Assembly (NCBI GenBank): GCA_963760715.1
Contig: CAVXDY010000003.1
Location: forward strand, 868,001-932,000
DNA from: CAVXDY01 sp963760715
Lineage (GTDB): Bacteria; Actinomycetota; Thermoleophilia; Miltoncostaeales; Miltoncostaeaceae
DNA length: 64,000 nucleotides
Direction of reading: 5' to 3'
Within the stretch, counting starts at the first letter, position 1, and every line of letters starts with the position of its first letter. Both the position numbers and the translations under genes were made by a program. The notes beneath the pieces are model-generated. The model was not told the origin of the DNA and made no database searches. It worked only from the letters and a program-made list of their open reading frames with translations. Positions 1 to 8,077 of the stretch are shown in pieces.

Positions 1-48
1 GCCGGGGGTCCTGCACCAGACAACGAGGGCACGCCTCAGGAGGTGTGA
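1..48 (+). CDS. possible 3' end of an upstream gene (partial)
   Basis: The first frame of the window is open from base 1 to a TGA at 46-48 and encodes a short Pro/Gly/Glu-rich tail. Its stop overlaps the ribosome binding site of the multicopper oxidase that starts at 52, the tight spacing typical of this genome. Only 15 codons are visible, so no family can be named, and chance openness in GC-rich DNA is a real alternative. Confidence 0.25.
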   Translation, partial: AGGPAPDNEGTPQEV

Positions 49-51
49 ACG

Positions 52-1782
52 ATGCCCGAGCGCGGAGAAGAGCACGCCGGCGAGGAGATGTTCTCGACCG
101 AGGCCACCGGACTCCCCGAGGCCGTCGGCTCCGAGGTGGTCGACCTCACAGAAGGCGAGGCATTCGACCTGCGGATCGCACCCGTCGCGAAGCGGCTCGG
201 CGAGACGACGGTGCGAATGCTCGCCTACAACGGCTCGATCCCCGGCCCGACCCTCCGGGTACCCGAGGGCTCGGAGCTCGTCGTCAACGTGGCCAACCAC
301 ACCGACCTGGAGGCGACGGTTCACTGGCACGGGTTGCGCCTCGACAACCGTTACGACGGCACGCACCAGACGCAGGCCCCGATCCAGGCCGGAGACACCT
401 TCTCCTACCGCATCGCGTTCCCCGACCCCGGCGTCTACTGGTACCACCCGCACATCCGCGAGGACTACGGGCAGGAGATGGGCCTCTACGGCAACATCCT
501 CGTCGTCCCGGCCGATCCCGGCTACTGGGGGCCGGTGCACCGCGAGGTGCTGCTCACCCTCGACGACGTGCTGGTGGAGGATGGCCGGATCGCGCCCTTC
601 CGGCGTTCCGGGAGCACCCATACCGCCATGGGCCGGTTCGGCAACGTGATGCTGGTCGGTGGGCAGACGGACCTCGAGCTCGACGCGCGGCGCGGCGAGG
701 TGGTGCGCTTCCATCTGACCAACACCGCCAACACGCGGGTGTTCAACGTCGGGATCGCGGGCGCCCGGATGAAGCTCGTGGGCGGCGACAGCGGGCGGTA
801 CGAGCACGAGGAGCTGGTCGAGCGGGTGCTCCTCGCGCCCTCGGAGCGGGCCGTGGTGGACGTGCTCTTCGACCGGCCGGGGGAGCTGGCGCTCGAGCAC
901 CACACCCCCGACCGGTCCTACCGGCTGGCGGCGATCACGGTTGGCGCGGAGCCGGCGAGGCCCTCGCTCGCGCCGGCGTTCGAGGAGCTGCGCACGGACC
1001 GGGAGCTCCAGGAGCTGCGCGGGCGGCTGGCATCGGAGCTCGACGCCGAGCCGGACAAGACGCTCGCCTTCGTGGCGGAGATGGACATGGCCACGCCGGA
1101 GGGCGAGGTCGTCTTCTCCTGCCCGATGCACCCGCAGGTCGTGAGCCAGGAGCCGGGCCGCTGCCCGGAATGCGGCATGAAGCTGCTGGCCACCGCGGCG
1201 CCGGCCGCCGGCTACGCCTGCCCGATGCACCCCGAGGTCGTCAACGCTGAGCCCAGCCGCTGCCCGAAGTGCGGCATGAAGCTGGTGCCCGCCGCGCTCG
1301 CGGGCTCGACGACCCACGACGACGCTGCGCACCAGCACGACCATGAGCCCCACGAGGAACACGGCCACGAGGCGGCCGGGGGTATCGAGTGGGAGGACGA
1401 CATGGTCGAGGTGAACCGGATGACCACCCCCGCCAACATGCGCTGGAAGCTCATCGACCGCCCCGGCGGTGCCGAGAACGCCGCGATCGACTGGCGCTTC
1501 CGCGTCGGGGACCGGGTGAAGATCCGGCTGGTCAACGAGATGGACTCCGACCACCCGATGCACCACCCGTTCCACGTCCACGGGGCCGGGCGCTTCCTCA
1601 TCCTGAGCCGGGACGGCCGGGTGGAGCCCAACCTGGCCTGGAAGGACACCGTCCTCGTGCGGACCGGCGAGACGGTGGACATCCTGCTGGACGTCACCAA
1701 CCCCGGTCTCTGGATGGCGCACTGCCACATCGCCGAGCACCACGAGAGCGGGATGATGTTCAGCTTCCTCGTGGATCCGTAG
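52..1782 (+). CDS. multicopper oxidase with two embedded heavy-metal-binding domains
   Basis: A 576-residue protein of the laccase/CopA-type multicopper oxidase family, which oxidises a substrate or Cu(I) and reduces O2 to water. All four copper motifs are visible: HWHG near residue 90, WYHPHI near 130, HPMHHPFHVHG near 505 and HCHIAEHHESGM near 560. Between the cupredoxin domains sit two copies of the heavy-metal-binding motif CPMHPxV...EPxRCPxCGMKL, starting at residues 357 and 390, followed by a His-rich linker. This insertion suggests copper sensing or delivery in the same chain. The ATG at 52 has the strong Shine-Dalgarno AGGAGGTG at 38-45. I see no clear signal peptide, so location is uncertain. 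The 3' end overlaps the convergent membrane gene by 23 bp. Confidence 0.9.
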   Translation: MPERGEEHAGEEMFSTEATGLPEAVGSEVVDLTEGEAFDLRIAPVAKRLGETTVRMLAYNGSIPGPTLRVPEGSELVVNVANHTDLEATVHWHGLRLDNRYDGTHQTQAPIQAGDTFSYRIAFPDPGVYWYHPHIREDYGQEMGLYGNILVVPADPGYWGPVHREVLLTLDDVLVEDGRIAPFRRSGSTHTAMGRFGNVMLVGGQTDLELDARRGEVVRFHLTNTANTRVFNVGIAGARMKLVGGDSGRYEHEELVERVLLAPSERAVVDVLFDRPGELALEHHTPDRSYRLAAITVGAEPARPSLAPAFEELRTDRELQELRGRLASELDAEPDKTLAFVAEMDMATPEGEVVFSCPMHPQVVSQEPGRCPECGMKLLATAAPAAGYACPMHPEVVNAEPSRCPKCGMKLVPAALAGSTTHDDAAHQHDHEPHEEHGHEAAGGIEWEDDMVEVNRMTTPANMRWKLIDRPGGAENAAIDWRFRVGDRVKIRLVNEMDSDHPMHHPFHVHGAGRFLILSRDGRVEPNLAWKDTVLVRTGETVDILLDVTNPGLWMAHCHIAEHHESGMMFSFLVDP

Positions 1783-2566
1783 CCGCCCCGAAGCCGCGGG
1801 CGCGCGGGCTCGCCGATCGCCGCCACACCTCGGCGCCGATCAGCACCAGCGCCGGCGGGATGGTCGCCGGGATCACGTCGTAGACGAGGAAGAGCTGGTC
1901 CCAGGCGAGCGTGATCAGGAGCATCGCGGCCGCCCCGCCGATACGGGGCCCGCGCTCGACCGCCAGGATGGCGCCCACGACCGCGGCGGCGAAGAAGTCT
2001 CCGTAGCCGAGCCCGGCGCCGGCGAAATGGGCGGACTGGAGCTGGGGCAGCCCCGCCCCGGGCGTCGCGGCGATGAGGACGGCGTTCGGGCCCTGGAGGT
2101 TGTTGGAGAAGACGAGGATCGCATCGATGACGGCCATTGCGAGCACTCCCGCCTTCAGGAGCGCGAGGGGCGCCACCCCCGCGATCAGCCGCCCGGCCGT
2201 GATCGCCGAGCCCGCGATGAGGATCACCGTGGCCGCCTGGCCGGCGCGCTCGTGGGGCGCCGTCCAGGCCAGCGCGAGCAGAGGAGCGGCGAGGACCGCC
2301 CGCCAGGGCCGGGCGCCGCGGGCCGCCCACCCGAGGGCGAGGGCGGCACCGGCGGGCACGAGCAGGAGGGCGATCCAGGTCAGGACATCGGCGGTCGTCG
2401 GAAGGACCGCGATCGCGCCGACCACGACGGCGATCGAGAGCGGCAGCACCAGGGCCCAGGCCCCCGCCCGGAACCGGGCCGCCCATGCGGGCAGCCCGGC
2501 CCCGGGCAGCGCGATACAGGCGGCCTGCGCGGCGGTGAGCGCCATGTTGGCGGTGGAGAACCACAT
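1760..2566 (-). CDS. conserved polytopic membrane protein, function unknown
   Basis: A 268-residue, Ala/Leu/Val-rich protein with about seven or eight hydrophobic stretches spread over its length, so an integral membrane protein. I do not recognise the family. A polar segment around FSNNLQGPNAVLIAATPG may be a loop. The ATG at 2566 was preferred over a start 13 codons upstream because the latter adds a charged, Cys-containing tail ahead of the first helix. It is convergent with the multicopper oxidase and divergent from uspA, with 248 bp of untranslated DNA between. Confidence 0.65.
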   Translation of the reverse strand: MWFSTANMALTAAQAACIALPGAGLPAWAARFRAGAWALVLPLSIAVVVGAIAVLPTTADVLTWIALLLVPAGAALALGWAARGARPWRAVLAAPLLALAWTAPHERAGQAATVILIAGSAITAGRLIAGVAPLALLKAGVLAMAVIDAILVFSNNLQGPNAVLIAATPGAGLPQLQSAHFAGAGLGYGDFFAAAVVGAILAVERGPRIGGAAAMLLITLAWDQLFLVYDVIPATIPPALVLIGAEVWRRSASPRARGFGAATDPRGS

Positions 2567-2814
2567 GCTCGACCTCGGCTTCGCCGGGCAGAGGCATCGC
2601 CTCACAGCGACAAAGGTCGCCGATGGACTCTGCCACTGCCGCCGCCACCTGTCGCGGCACTCTGTCCGGCCGTGCTGTCAGGCGCGACCCGGAGGGGACG
2701 CGACGGGCCCGCGCGTCTTGACGGCATCCTGAGGCCCCGCCGCGCCATCTTTAGGCCTCGTTGACCCGCGCCGTCCTAGCCTGGATCTGATCCGGGAGAA
2801 AGGACGGAGGCGAC

Positions 2815-3270
2815 GTGGAGCGCGAGCCGAGGCGCCTGCTGGTGCCCTACGACGGATCACCGTCGACGCGGGCCGCGCTCGAGCGGGCCGCCGAGATTGC
2901 GCGGCGCGGCGACGAGGTGAGCGTGCTGAACGTGATGCCCGAGCCGGGCGTGAGCTCTCGGATCGGGCCGTTCGTGGAGGAGCGCCGACGGCAGGCGGCC
3001 CTGCTCGGCGAGGCGACACGGCTCCTCGCGGGGCGGGGGATCGAGGCGCGGCCCATCGCCGCCGTGGGTGGGGCGGCGGCGGAGACGCTGGCCGTCGCGG
3101 AGAGGTTGGGCGCGGACGTGATCGTCGTCGCCGCCCACCGGGGGCGGCCGTTCGGCGGCGTCGGATCCTCGAGCGAGAGGATCGCACGCCGGGCGCACTG
3201 CGACGTGCTCGTGGTGCATGACGAGAGGGCATCGCACGGGGCCGGGCGTTCCACCGAGCCACCCGGATAG
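2815..3270 (+). CDS. universal stress protein (UspA family)
   Basis: A 151-residue single-domain universal stress protein. The N-terminus RRLLVPYDGSPSTRAALERA is the usual first strand and helix. The C-terminal part carries the nucleotide-binding pattern G-x2-G-x9-G-S/T around AHRGRPFGGVGSSSERIAR and ends in the typical CDVLVVH strand, so ATP binding is expected. Such cytoplasmic proteins help cells survive starvation and stress. The GTG at 2815 has GGAGG at 2806-2810. The gene lies 39 bp before corA in the same direction, but corA appears to have its own promoter. Confidence 0.9.
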   Translation: MEREPRRLLVPYDGSPSTRAALERAAEIARRGDEVSVLNVMPEPGVSSRIGPFVEERRRQAALLGEATRLLAGRGIEARPIAAVGGAAAETLAVAERLGADVIVVAAHRGRPFGGVGSSSERIARRAHCDVLVVHDERASHGAGRSTEPPG

Positions 3271-3297
3271 GTGACGGTCGGGGCGCACGCGGCGAGA

Positions 3298-3303
3298 TAG
3301 GTT
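3298..3303 (+). promoter_or_regulatory. -10 element TAGGTT of a leaderless corA transcript
   Basis: TAGGTT lies exactly 6 nt before the GTG at 3310, so transcription would start at or next to the start codon. There is no Shine-Dalgarno before this GTG. The same arrangement recurs at many genes in this window. Confidence 0.5.
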
Positions 3304-3309
3304 GTCGCC

Positions 3310-4293
3310 GTGATCGTCAACTGCGCCATCTATCGCGACGGCCACCGGGCACCGGAGTCGGGGGACCTGGCGACCATGGCGAGGGTCTGCAGCGGGGGCG
3401 ACGCGATCGCCTGGATCGGCCTCTACCGTCCGACGTACGAGGAGTTCGCCGAGGTCACGGCCCACTTCGATCTGCACGACCTCGCCGTCGAGGACGCCGT
3501 GAAAGCCCATCAGCGCTCGAAGCTCGAGCGCTACGGCGACACCCTCTTCTGCGTCCTGCGCCCGGCCCGGTACATCGACGAGACCGAGACCGTCGAGTTC
3601 GACGAGGTGCACGTGTTCGCCGGCCCGCAGTTCGTGGTCACCGTCCGCCACGGCGACGCTCCCGGTCTGGCCGAGGTCCGCGCGGCCCTCGAGGCTCGTC
3701 CCCACCTGCTGCGCCGCGGCCCGGTGGCGATCCTCCACGCGATCGTCGACCGCGTGGTCGACGACTACGCGCCCGTGGTGGCGGGCGTGGAGCACGACAT
3801 CGACGAGATCGAGGACGAGGTCTTCGACGGCACCGCCGACGCCTCGCGACGCGTCTATGAGCTCACCCGCGAGGTGATCGACTTCCAGCGCGCCACCAAG
3901 CCGCTCATCCCCATCCTGGAGCACCTCATGGCCGACCAGGGCGTCGCCGAGGAGGAGGGGCGATACGTGCGGGACGTCCTCGACCACGCGCTTCGCGTCC
4001 AGGAGCAGGTGGATGGCTTCCGCCAACTCCTGCAGAGCATCCTCAACGTCAACCTGACACTCGAGACCAAGGCACTCAGCGAGGCCTCGATCCGCCAGAA
4101 CGAGGAGGTCAAGAAGATCTCCGCCTGGGCGGCGATCCTGTTCGCCCCCTCCGTGATCGGAACGATCTACGGCATGAACTTCCGGCACATGCCCGAGTTG
4201 CACTGGCGCTTCGGGTACCTGTTCGCGCTCGGGCTGATGGTCGCGGTCTCGGCGGCGTTGTACCTGGTCTTCAAGCGCCGCGGCTGGATCTGA
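3310..4293 (+). CDS. corA: CorA-type magnesium/divalent cation transporter
   Basis: A 327-residue CorA family channel for Mg2+ (or Co2+/Ni2+). The N-terminal two thirds form the acidic cytoplasmic funnel domain. The C-terminus has the two diagnostic helices: about residues 272-292 ending in the signature YGMNF at the pore mouth, then the periplasmic MPEL loop, then helix 300-320 followed by the basic tail FKRRGWI. Length fits the family. The GTG at 3310 is probably used leaderlessly. The stop codon TGA shares its A with the ATG of the next gene, so the small repeat protein downstream is likely made by translational coupling. Confidence 0.92.
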   Translation: MIVNCAIYRDGHRAPESGDLATMARVCSGGDAIAWIGLYRPTYEEFAEVTAHFDLHDLAVEDAVKAHQRSKLERYGDTLFCVLRPARYIDETETVEFDEVHVFAGPQFVVTVRHGDAPGLAEVRAALEARPHLLRRGPVAILHAIVDRVVDDYAPVVAGVEHDIDEIEDEVFDGTADASRRVYELTREVIDFQRATKPLIPILEHLMADQGVAEEEGRYVRDVLDHALRVQEQVDGFRQLLQSILNVNLTLETKALSEASIRQNEEVKKISAWAAILFAPSVIGTIYGMNFRHMPELHWRFGYLFALGLMVAVSAALYLVFKRRGWI

Positions 4294-4616
4294 TGGCCGG
4301 TACCGTGCCGGACATGGGATCGCGGTGGTCGCTGAGGTCGAGCAACTCGATGCTGTCGATCGCGAGCGAGGGCTCCATCCTCTCGATCGCCTCGGTCGGA
4401 TCGGTCGGATCCATCGCGTCGATCGGATCCGCATGGTCGGTGCTGTCGATCGGCTCGGCGGGATCGGCGGCGTCGGCGCTCTCGTTCGCCTCGCGGCGCT
4501 CGATCCTCGCGTCATGCTCGGCCGACAGCATCCGCGGCCGGCCCGCGGGACGAGCCCCGCGCCTGGCCGCGGGCCTCGTGCTCGTGGTGCTCGGGCTCGC
4601 CTTTCTGAGCCGCTGA
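4293..4616 (+). CDS. Ser-x-x triplet-repeat protein with C-terminal membrane anchor
   Basis: A 107-residue protein of unknown function. From Ser10 to residue 72 every third residue is serine: 21 uninterrupted S-x-x triplets, with Ile/Ala/Val/Gly at the other positions (for example SIASVGSVGSIASIGS). The C-terminus, residues 91-105 (LAAGLVLVVLGLAFL), is one hydrophobic helix with a short basic end, so it is probably tail-anchored. A strict period of three fits a beta-solenoid or another rod-like fold, but this is inference. The ATG overlaps the corA stop (TGATG), which supports both the strand and the start. The DNA repeats with a 9-bp period, so the opposite strand also reads as a D/P-rich repeat; coupling to corA favours the plus strand. 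Confidence 0.7.
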   Translation: MAGTVPDMGSRWSLRSSNSMLSIASEGSILSIASVGSVGSIASIGSAWSVLSIGSAGSAASALSFASRRSILASCSADSIRGRPAGRAPRLAAGLVLVVLGLAFLSR

Positions 4617-4651
4617 CCCGCCTGCACGCCGTCGCTCAGGTCTCGGGGCCG

Positions 4652-4667
4652 CGTGCCGATGGGCACG
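4652..4667 (+). terminator. small hairpin between the Ser-repeat gene and the GGDEF gene
   Basis: CGTGCC (4652-4657) and GGCACG (4662-4667) form a 6-bp stem with the loop GATG. There is no U-tract. It could be a weak terminator or attenuator 25 bp before the next start codon. Confidence 0.25.
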
Positions 4668-4691
4668 TAAGGCCTCGACCAAAGGGTCCCG

Positions 4692-5615
4692 ATGGGCAAG
4701 CAGGCAGAGACGTCCGCCCCTCCGAGTCCGCCGCCGCCGGGCGTCGCGCGGCGCGTTGTGATCGCGGACCCCGACCCCGCCGTGCGGTCCCGGCTCCTCG
4801 AGATCCTCCGCGCAAACGGCATCCCGGCCGAGACGGCCCTCACGGCCGGGGAGGTCCTCTCGGCGACCGGCGTCGAAGCGGTGCTCCTGTCGCTCGACGG
4901 GTCACCCGAGGAGCGGCTCGGGCTCATCCGGGAGATGCGCGGCCTGGGACCCCGGCGGCCCTCGGTCGTGGTCTTGAGCGGACGGAGCCCGGAGCTCCTG
5001 CCGCAGGCGCTCGACGCGGGCGCCGACGACTACCTGATCAGCCCGCCCCGCCCCGAGGAGCTCATCGCGCGGCTCGAGGTCGCCGCCGCCCGCCGGCGGC
5101 TCGAGGTCGAGCGGGCGATGGCGCGGACCGATCCGCTGACCGGCCTCCTGAACCTCGGCACCTTCCGCGAGCGGCTGGCCGAGGAGGTGAAGCGCGCGGC
5201 CCGTCACGGGCGGCCGCTCAGCCTGGCGCTGCTGGACATCGACCACTTCACCCGCGTCAACGACCGGCACGGGCGCCGTGCCGGCGACAGGACCCTGACG
5301 GCGCTCGCGGAGCTCGCGCGATCCCGCGCGCGTGAGACCGACGTCCTCGGCCGGGTGGCCGGCGGGGAGCTGGCCTGGCTGATGCCCGAGACCGACCTGG
5401 CCGGCGCCGAGCAGGCGGCGGAGCGCCTGCGCCCCGTCATCGCGGCCACGCCGACGTGCGGAGGCCGTGTCACCGTCTCCATCGGGGTCGCGGAGCTGGG
5501 GCCCGGCGGGGCGGCGGAGGACCTGTTCGCGTCGGCCGGCGCGGCGATGCGCCGCGCCAAGGTGGACGGCCGCAACCGCGTCCGCGTCGGCCCGCCGGGG
5601 GTGCCCGCGGCCTAG
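4692..5615 (+). CDS. pseudo-receiver plus degenerate GGDEF domain protein
   Basis: A 307-residue protein with a response-regulator-like domain (about residues 18-130) and a GGDEF domain (about 140-300). The family makes c-di-GMP from two GTP in the cytoplasm. The GTP-site segment DIDHFTRVNDRHGRRAGD is well conserved, but the signature reads AGGEL instead of GGDEF. In the receiver the phospho-accepting Asp is replaced (VLLSLDGS) and the conserved Lys is replaced (DDYLISPPRP). So phosphorylation looks impossible and cyclase activity doubtful; it may be a c-di-GMP or GTP sensor. The ATG at 4692 gives a sensible N-terminus. An intact HD-GYP phosphodiesterase is encoded at 46.0-47.6 kb. Confidence 0.8.
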   Translation: MGKQAETSAPPSPPPPGVARRVVIADPDPAVRSRLLEILRANGIPAETALTAGEVLSATGVEAVLLSLDGSPEERLGLIREMRGLGPRRPSVVVLSGRSPELLPQALDAGADDYLISPPRPEELIARLEVAAARRRLEVERAMARTDPLTGLLNLGTFRERLAEEVKRAARHGRPLSLALLDIDHFTRVNDRHGRRAGDRTLTALAELARSRARETDVLGRVAGGELAWLMPETDLAGAEQAAERLRPVIAATPTCGGRVTVSIGVAELGPGGAAEDLFASAGAAMRRAKVDGRNRVRVGPPGVPAA

Positions 5616-5796
5616 GGCGCCGGGTCGCGGGCCGCCCGCTCAGGCCTGGACGGTCGGCGGCGGGGAAACTGGTCGAACGGGAGGCGCCGGGAGCGGGCGC
5701 GCCGCCATCATCGGGTGCGACGGCCGGGCAGGGCACCACGCCCCGCCGGCCGCCGAAGTCCTCCGGACCGACGCACCGCTTCCGACTGGGGTTCTC

Positions 5797-6834
5797 GTGC
5801 AGGGCAGCGTTGCTCGCCGAAGGGGTCCCCGCGCATGGACGGCCCTGGTCGTCTCGATCGGCCTCGGCCTGGCGGCCGCGGCGCCGGCGAGCGCCCAGGT
5901 CCTCGCCGGCCAGCGCGGCGACCCTGCGGGCGACCAGGTCACCTCCCCCTCCGGCGCACCCTCGGGCCTGGATCTGTCGGGCGCCGCGGTGCGCTACGAC
6001 TCGAGCGCCGGCGAGCTCCGGATCACCTACCGCGGCACGATCACGGTCACATCCCATTCGCGTACGACATACGACGGCGTGATCTCGCAGACCTCGTCCC
6101 CGGGCGCCGGCTGCGGCGCGGCCGTCGCCGGCGACGCCACCTTCAGCGGCAGCACGCAGGACCCTTCGGGCGGCAACCCGCAGGGCACCGCCCACCTCGA
6201 TCTGACGGCCGTCGGACCGGTCGACGGGGTCGTGCTCTTCCCCTCGGACGGCTCGGTCGTCTTCGCCTTCGGTTCGCCGCTCCTGCGGAACCTGGGCTAC
6301 CGCTGCGCGAGCGCGCTCCACGCCCAGTGGACGAACTCGAACCCCTTCACGAGCGTCGACGAGGTCGCGCCCTTCGATCTCGTCGTCGTCCCGGACCCCG
6401 GAACGGCCGGAGCCGGCCCGGGGGCGGCGAGCGCCACCAACGAGGCCGCGTCCGCCGTGGCGACCGGCGGGCCGGCGCCCGCGACCGCGAGCCCCCTCCC
6501 GCCGGACACCGTCTTCGTCTCCGCCGGCCTGACCGCGCGCGTGGCCGCGGCCCTGGGAGGCCTTCGCGGGCTGCTCGGCCGGGGGCTCGCGATTCCGGTC
6601 ACCTGCTCCGCCGGATGCGAGGTGCGCGCGCACGTGACCGCCGAGGGCGTCGTCGTCGCCCGCGGCTCGGTCACCCGCCGCCACGGGGGCCGGGCGAGGC
6701 TGCGCCTTCGGGTCGGCGAGGACGCTCGCCGGCGGCTGGCGCACCGCACGGCGGCGCGGGTGACCATCGCCCTGACGATCGCCGACGCGGCGGGAGCGAA
6801 CCGCACCCTGGTCCGGCGGTCGCTGCTGCGCTGA
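5797..6834 (+). CDS. secreted protein of unknown function
   Basis: About 345 residues. The N-terminus is a typical Sec signal peptide: basic ARRRGPRAW, a hydrophobic core, and a likely cut after APASA. Two Cys near residues 105 and 170 and two more in the C-terminal TCSAGCEV segment suggest disulfides outside the cell. The last 105 residues resemble the small beta-rich repeat (VTCSAGCEVRAHV) that I associate with exported proteins of related Actinobacteria. No catalytic motif is seen. The GTG at 5797 was chosen because it starts just before the signal peptide; the frame is open further upstream but overlaps the GGDEF gene. Confidence 0.6.
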   Translation: MQGSVARRRGPRAWTALVVSIGLGLAAAAPASAQVLAGQRGDPAGDQVTSPSGAPSGLDLSGAAVRYDSSAGELRITYRGTITVTSHSRTTYDGVISQTSSPGAGCGAAVAGDATFSGSTQDPSGGNPQGTAHLDLTAVGPVDGVVLFPSDGSVVFAFGSPLLRNLGYRCASALHAQWTNSNPFTSVDEVAPFDLVVVPDPGTAGAGPGAASATNEAASAVATGGPAPATASPLPPDTVFVSAGLTARVAAALGGLRGLLGRGLAIPVTCSAGCEVRAHVTAEGVVVARGSVTRRHGGRARLRLRVGEDARRRLAHRTAARVTIALTIADAAGANRTLVRRSLLR

Positions 6835-6843
6835 TGCCGCGCG

Positions 6844-7356
6844 TCAGGAGCCCGGAGGCCCGAACACCAGGCCATGCTCCTCGATCAGCCCGGGCAGGCT
6901 GGAGTAATCCATCTCGAGCCCGTAGCGGGCCGCCAACCCCTCGAGCGCGGCGGGGTCGGGCGGCCCGCCGCCCGAGCCGTGCTCGACCAGTTCCTCGAAG
7001 AAGAGCTCGAATCCGGCCGGGGAGATGATCTCCAGGATCCGCGCCGGGGTGTCGCCCGCGTTCCAGAACGTGTGCCACTGGCCGCGGGGCTTGAAGACGA
7101 GGTCCCCCGGCTCGCCGAAGACGATCTCGTCCCCGAGCTGGGCCCCGAGCCGCCCCTCCAGGACGAAGCTGTACTCGTCCTCCCGGCTGTGCCGGTGCAT
7201 CGGCGCCGCCAGGTGGCGCGGAGGCATGGGGTGCTCCACGAGCGAGAAGCCGCCACCCGACTCGTCCCCGCCCACCATGAAGCGCACCCCGATGGAGCCG
7301 AGCGAGCCCGGCTTGCCGTCCGCCGGTCCGACGATCTTCACCGTTCCCGTCTGCAT
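6844..7356 (-). CDS. cupin-domain protein
   Basis: A 170-residue single cupin. The metal-site motif is visible as HRHSREDEYSFVLEG (motif 1, residues about 52-66) and PRGQWHTFWN (motif 2), so a mononuclear metal site is likely; the substrate is unknown. The ATG at 7356 is preferred because AAAGG lies upstream and the sequence from MQTGTVKIV is protein-like, while the two upstream Met codons lack a ribosome site. It is divergent from a TetR regulator 79 bp away and is a natural target of that regulator. Confidence 0.75.
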   Translation of the reverse strand: MQTGTVKIVGPADGKPGSLGSIGVRFMVGGDESGGGFSLVEHPMPPRHLAAPMHRHSREDEYSFVLEGRLGAQLGDEIVFGEPGDLVFKPRGQWHTFWNAGDTPARILEIISPAGFELFFEELVEHGSGGGPPDPAALEGLAARYGLEMDYSSLPGLIEEHGLVFGPPGS

Positions 7357-7373
7357 GAGGGAGCCTTTCATTG

Positions 7374-7428
7374 AACAATACTGTTGCGCGAAACTTCCCA
7401 CGACCGGCGCCGCGTGTCAAACTTCGCG
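7374..7428. promoter_or_regulatory. candidate TetR operator region between cupin and tetR genes
   Basis: The divergent intergenic region holds AACAATACTGTT at 7374-7385, an imperfect palindrome (10 of 12 symmetric), and a second inverted pair, CGCGAAACTT at 7387-7396 with AAACTTCGCG at 7419-7428 (8 of 10 paired). TetR regulators usually bind such sites beside their own gene. Confidence 0.4.
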
Positions 7429-7435
7429 GACACTC

Positions 7436-8077
7436 ATGACGAACGAAAGTACGAAGCGCGCGTACCGGATGCGCCGGCGCGCCGAGCTCCAGGAGCAGAC
7501 CCGGCTGCGCATCACCGAGGCCGCGGTCGAGCTCCACGGCACGCTCGGGCCCGCGCGCACCTCGGTGACGGCCGTGGCGGAGCGCGCCGGCGTGGAGCGC
7601 GCCACGGTCTACCGCCACTTCCCGGACGAGCGGTCGCTGTTCCTGGCGTGCAGCGACCACTGGCGGGCGGCCAATCCCGCGCCCGATCCCGGCGCCTGGG
7701 CGGCGATCCCCGACCCGGACGTCCGGCTGCGCGAGGCGCTGACCGAGCTCTACGCGTTCTACGGGCGGACGGAGCCGATGCTGGCCAACCTGCTGCGCGA
7801 CGAGGCGGTCGTCCCAATGGTGGCCGAGCTCATGGCGGGGGGGTTCCGGGCGTACGTCGGCGCGCTGGGCGATGTCCTCATGCGCGGGCGCCGGGAGCGT
7901 GGGCGCGCCCGCCGCGACGTCCGGGCGGCCCTGGGCCACGCGGTCGCCTTCACGACCTGGTCCTCGCTCGTCCGGGCGGAGGGGCTCGACGACGCGGAGG
8001 CGGTGCGCCTGATGTGCGGCCTCGTCGGCGCCGCTGGCGCGCCGGCCGGGCATGCGCGACGATCGGACGCACCATGA
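7436..8077 (+). CDS. TetR family transcriptional regulator
   Basis: A 213-residue TetR-type repressor. The N-terminal helix-turn-helix is clear: RTSVTAVAERAGVERATVYRHFPDERSLFLA at about residues 40-70 (key residues T, A, G, Y, F). The rest is the all-helical ligand and dimer domain. The ATG at 7436 precedes a basic arm MTNESTKRAYRMRRR. The stop overlaps the ATG of the methyltransferase (ATGA), so the two are co-translated. Divergent placement from the cupin gene suggests it controls the cupin and its own operon. Confidence 0.88.
   Translation: MTNESTKRAYRMRRRAELQEQTRLRITEAAVELHGTLGPARTSVTAVAERAGVERATVYRHFPDERSLFLACSDHWRAANPAPDPGAWAAIPDPDVRLREALTELYAFYGRTEPMLANLLRDEAVVPMVAELMAGGFRAYVGALGDVLMRGRRERGRARRDVRAALGHAVAFTTWSSLVRAEGLDDAEAVRLMCGLVGAAGAPAGHARRSDAP

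Noticed and set aside
2761..2788. A uspA promoter from TTGACC (2761) and TAGCCT (2777)
   Set aside because: The spacing is only 10 bp, too short for a sigma70 promoter; an alternative -10 is weak.
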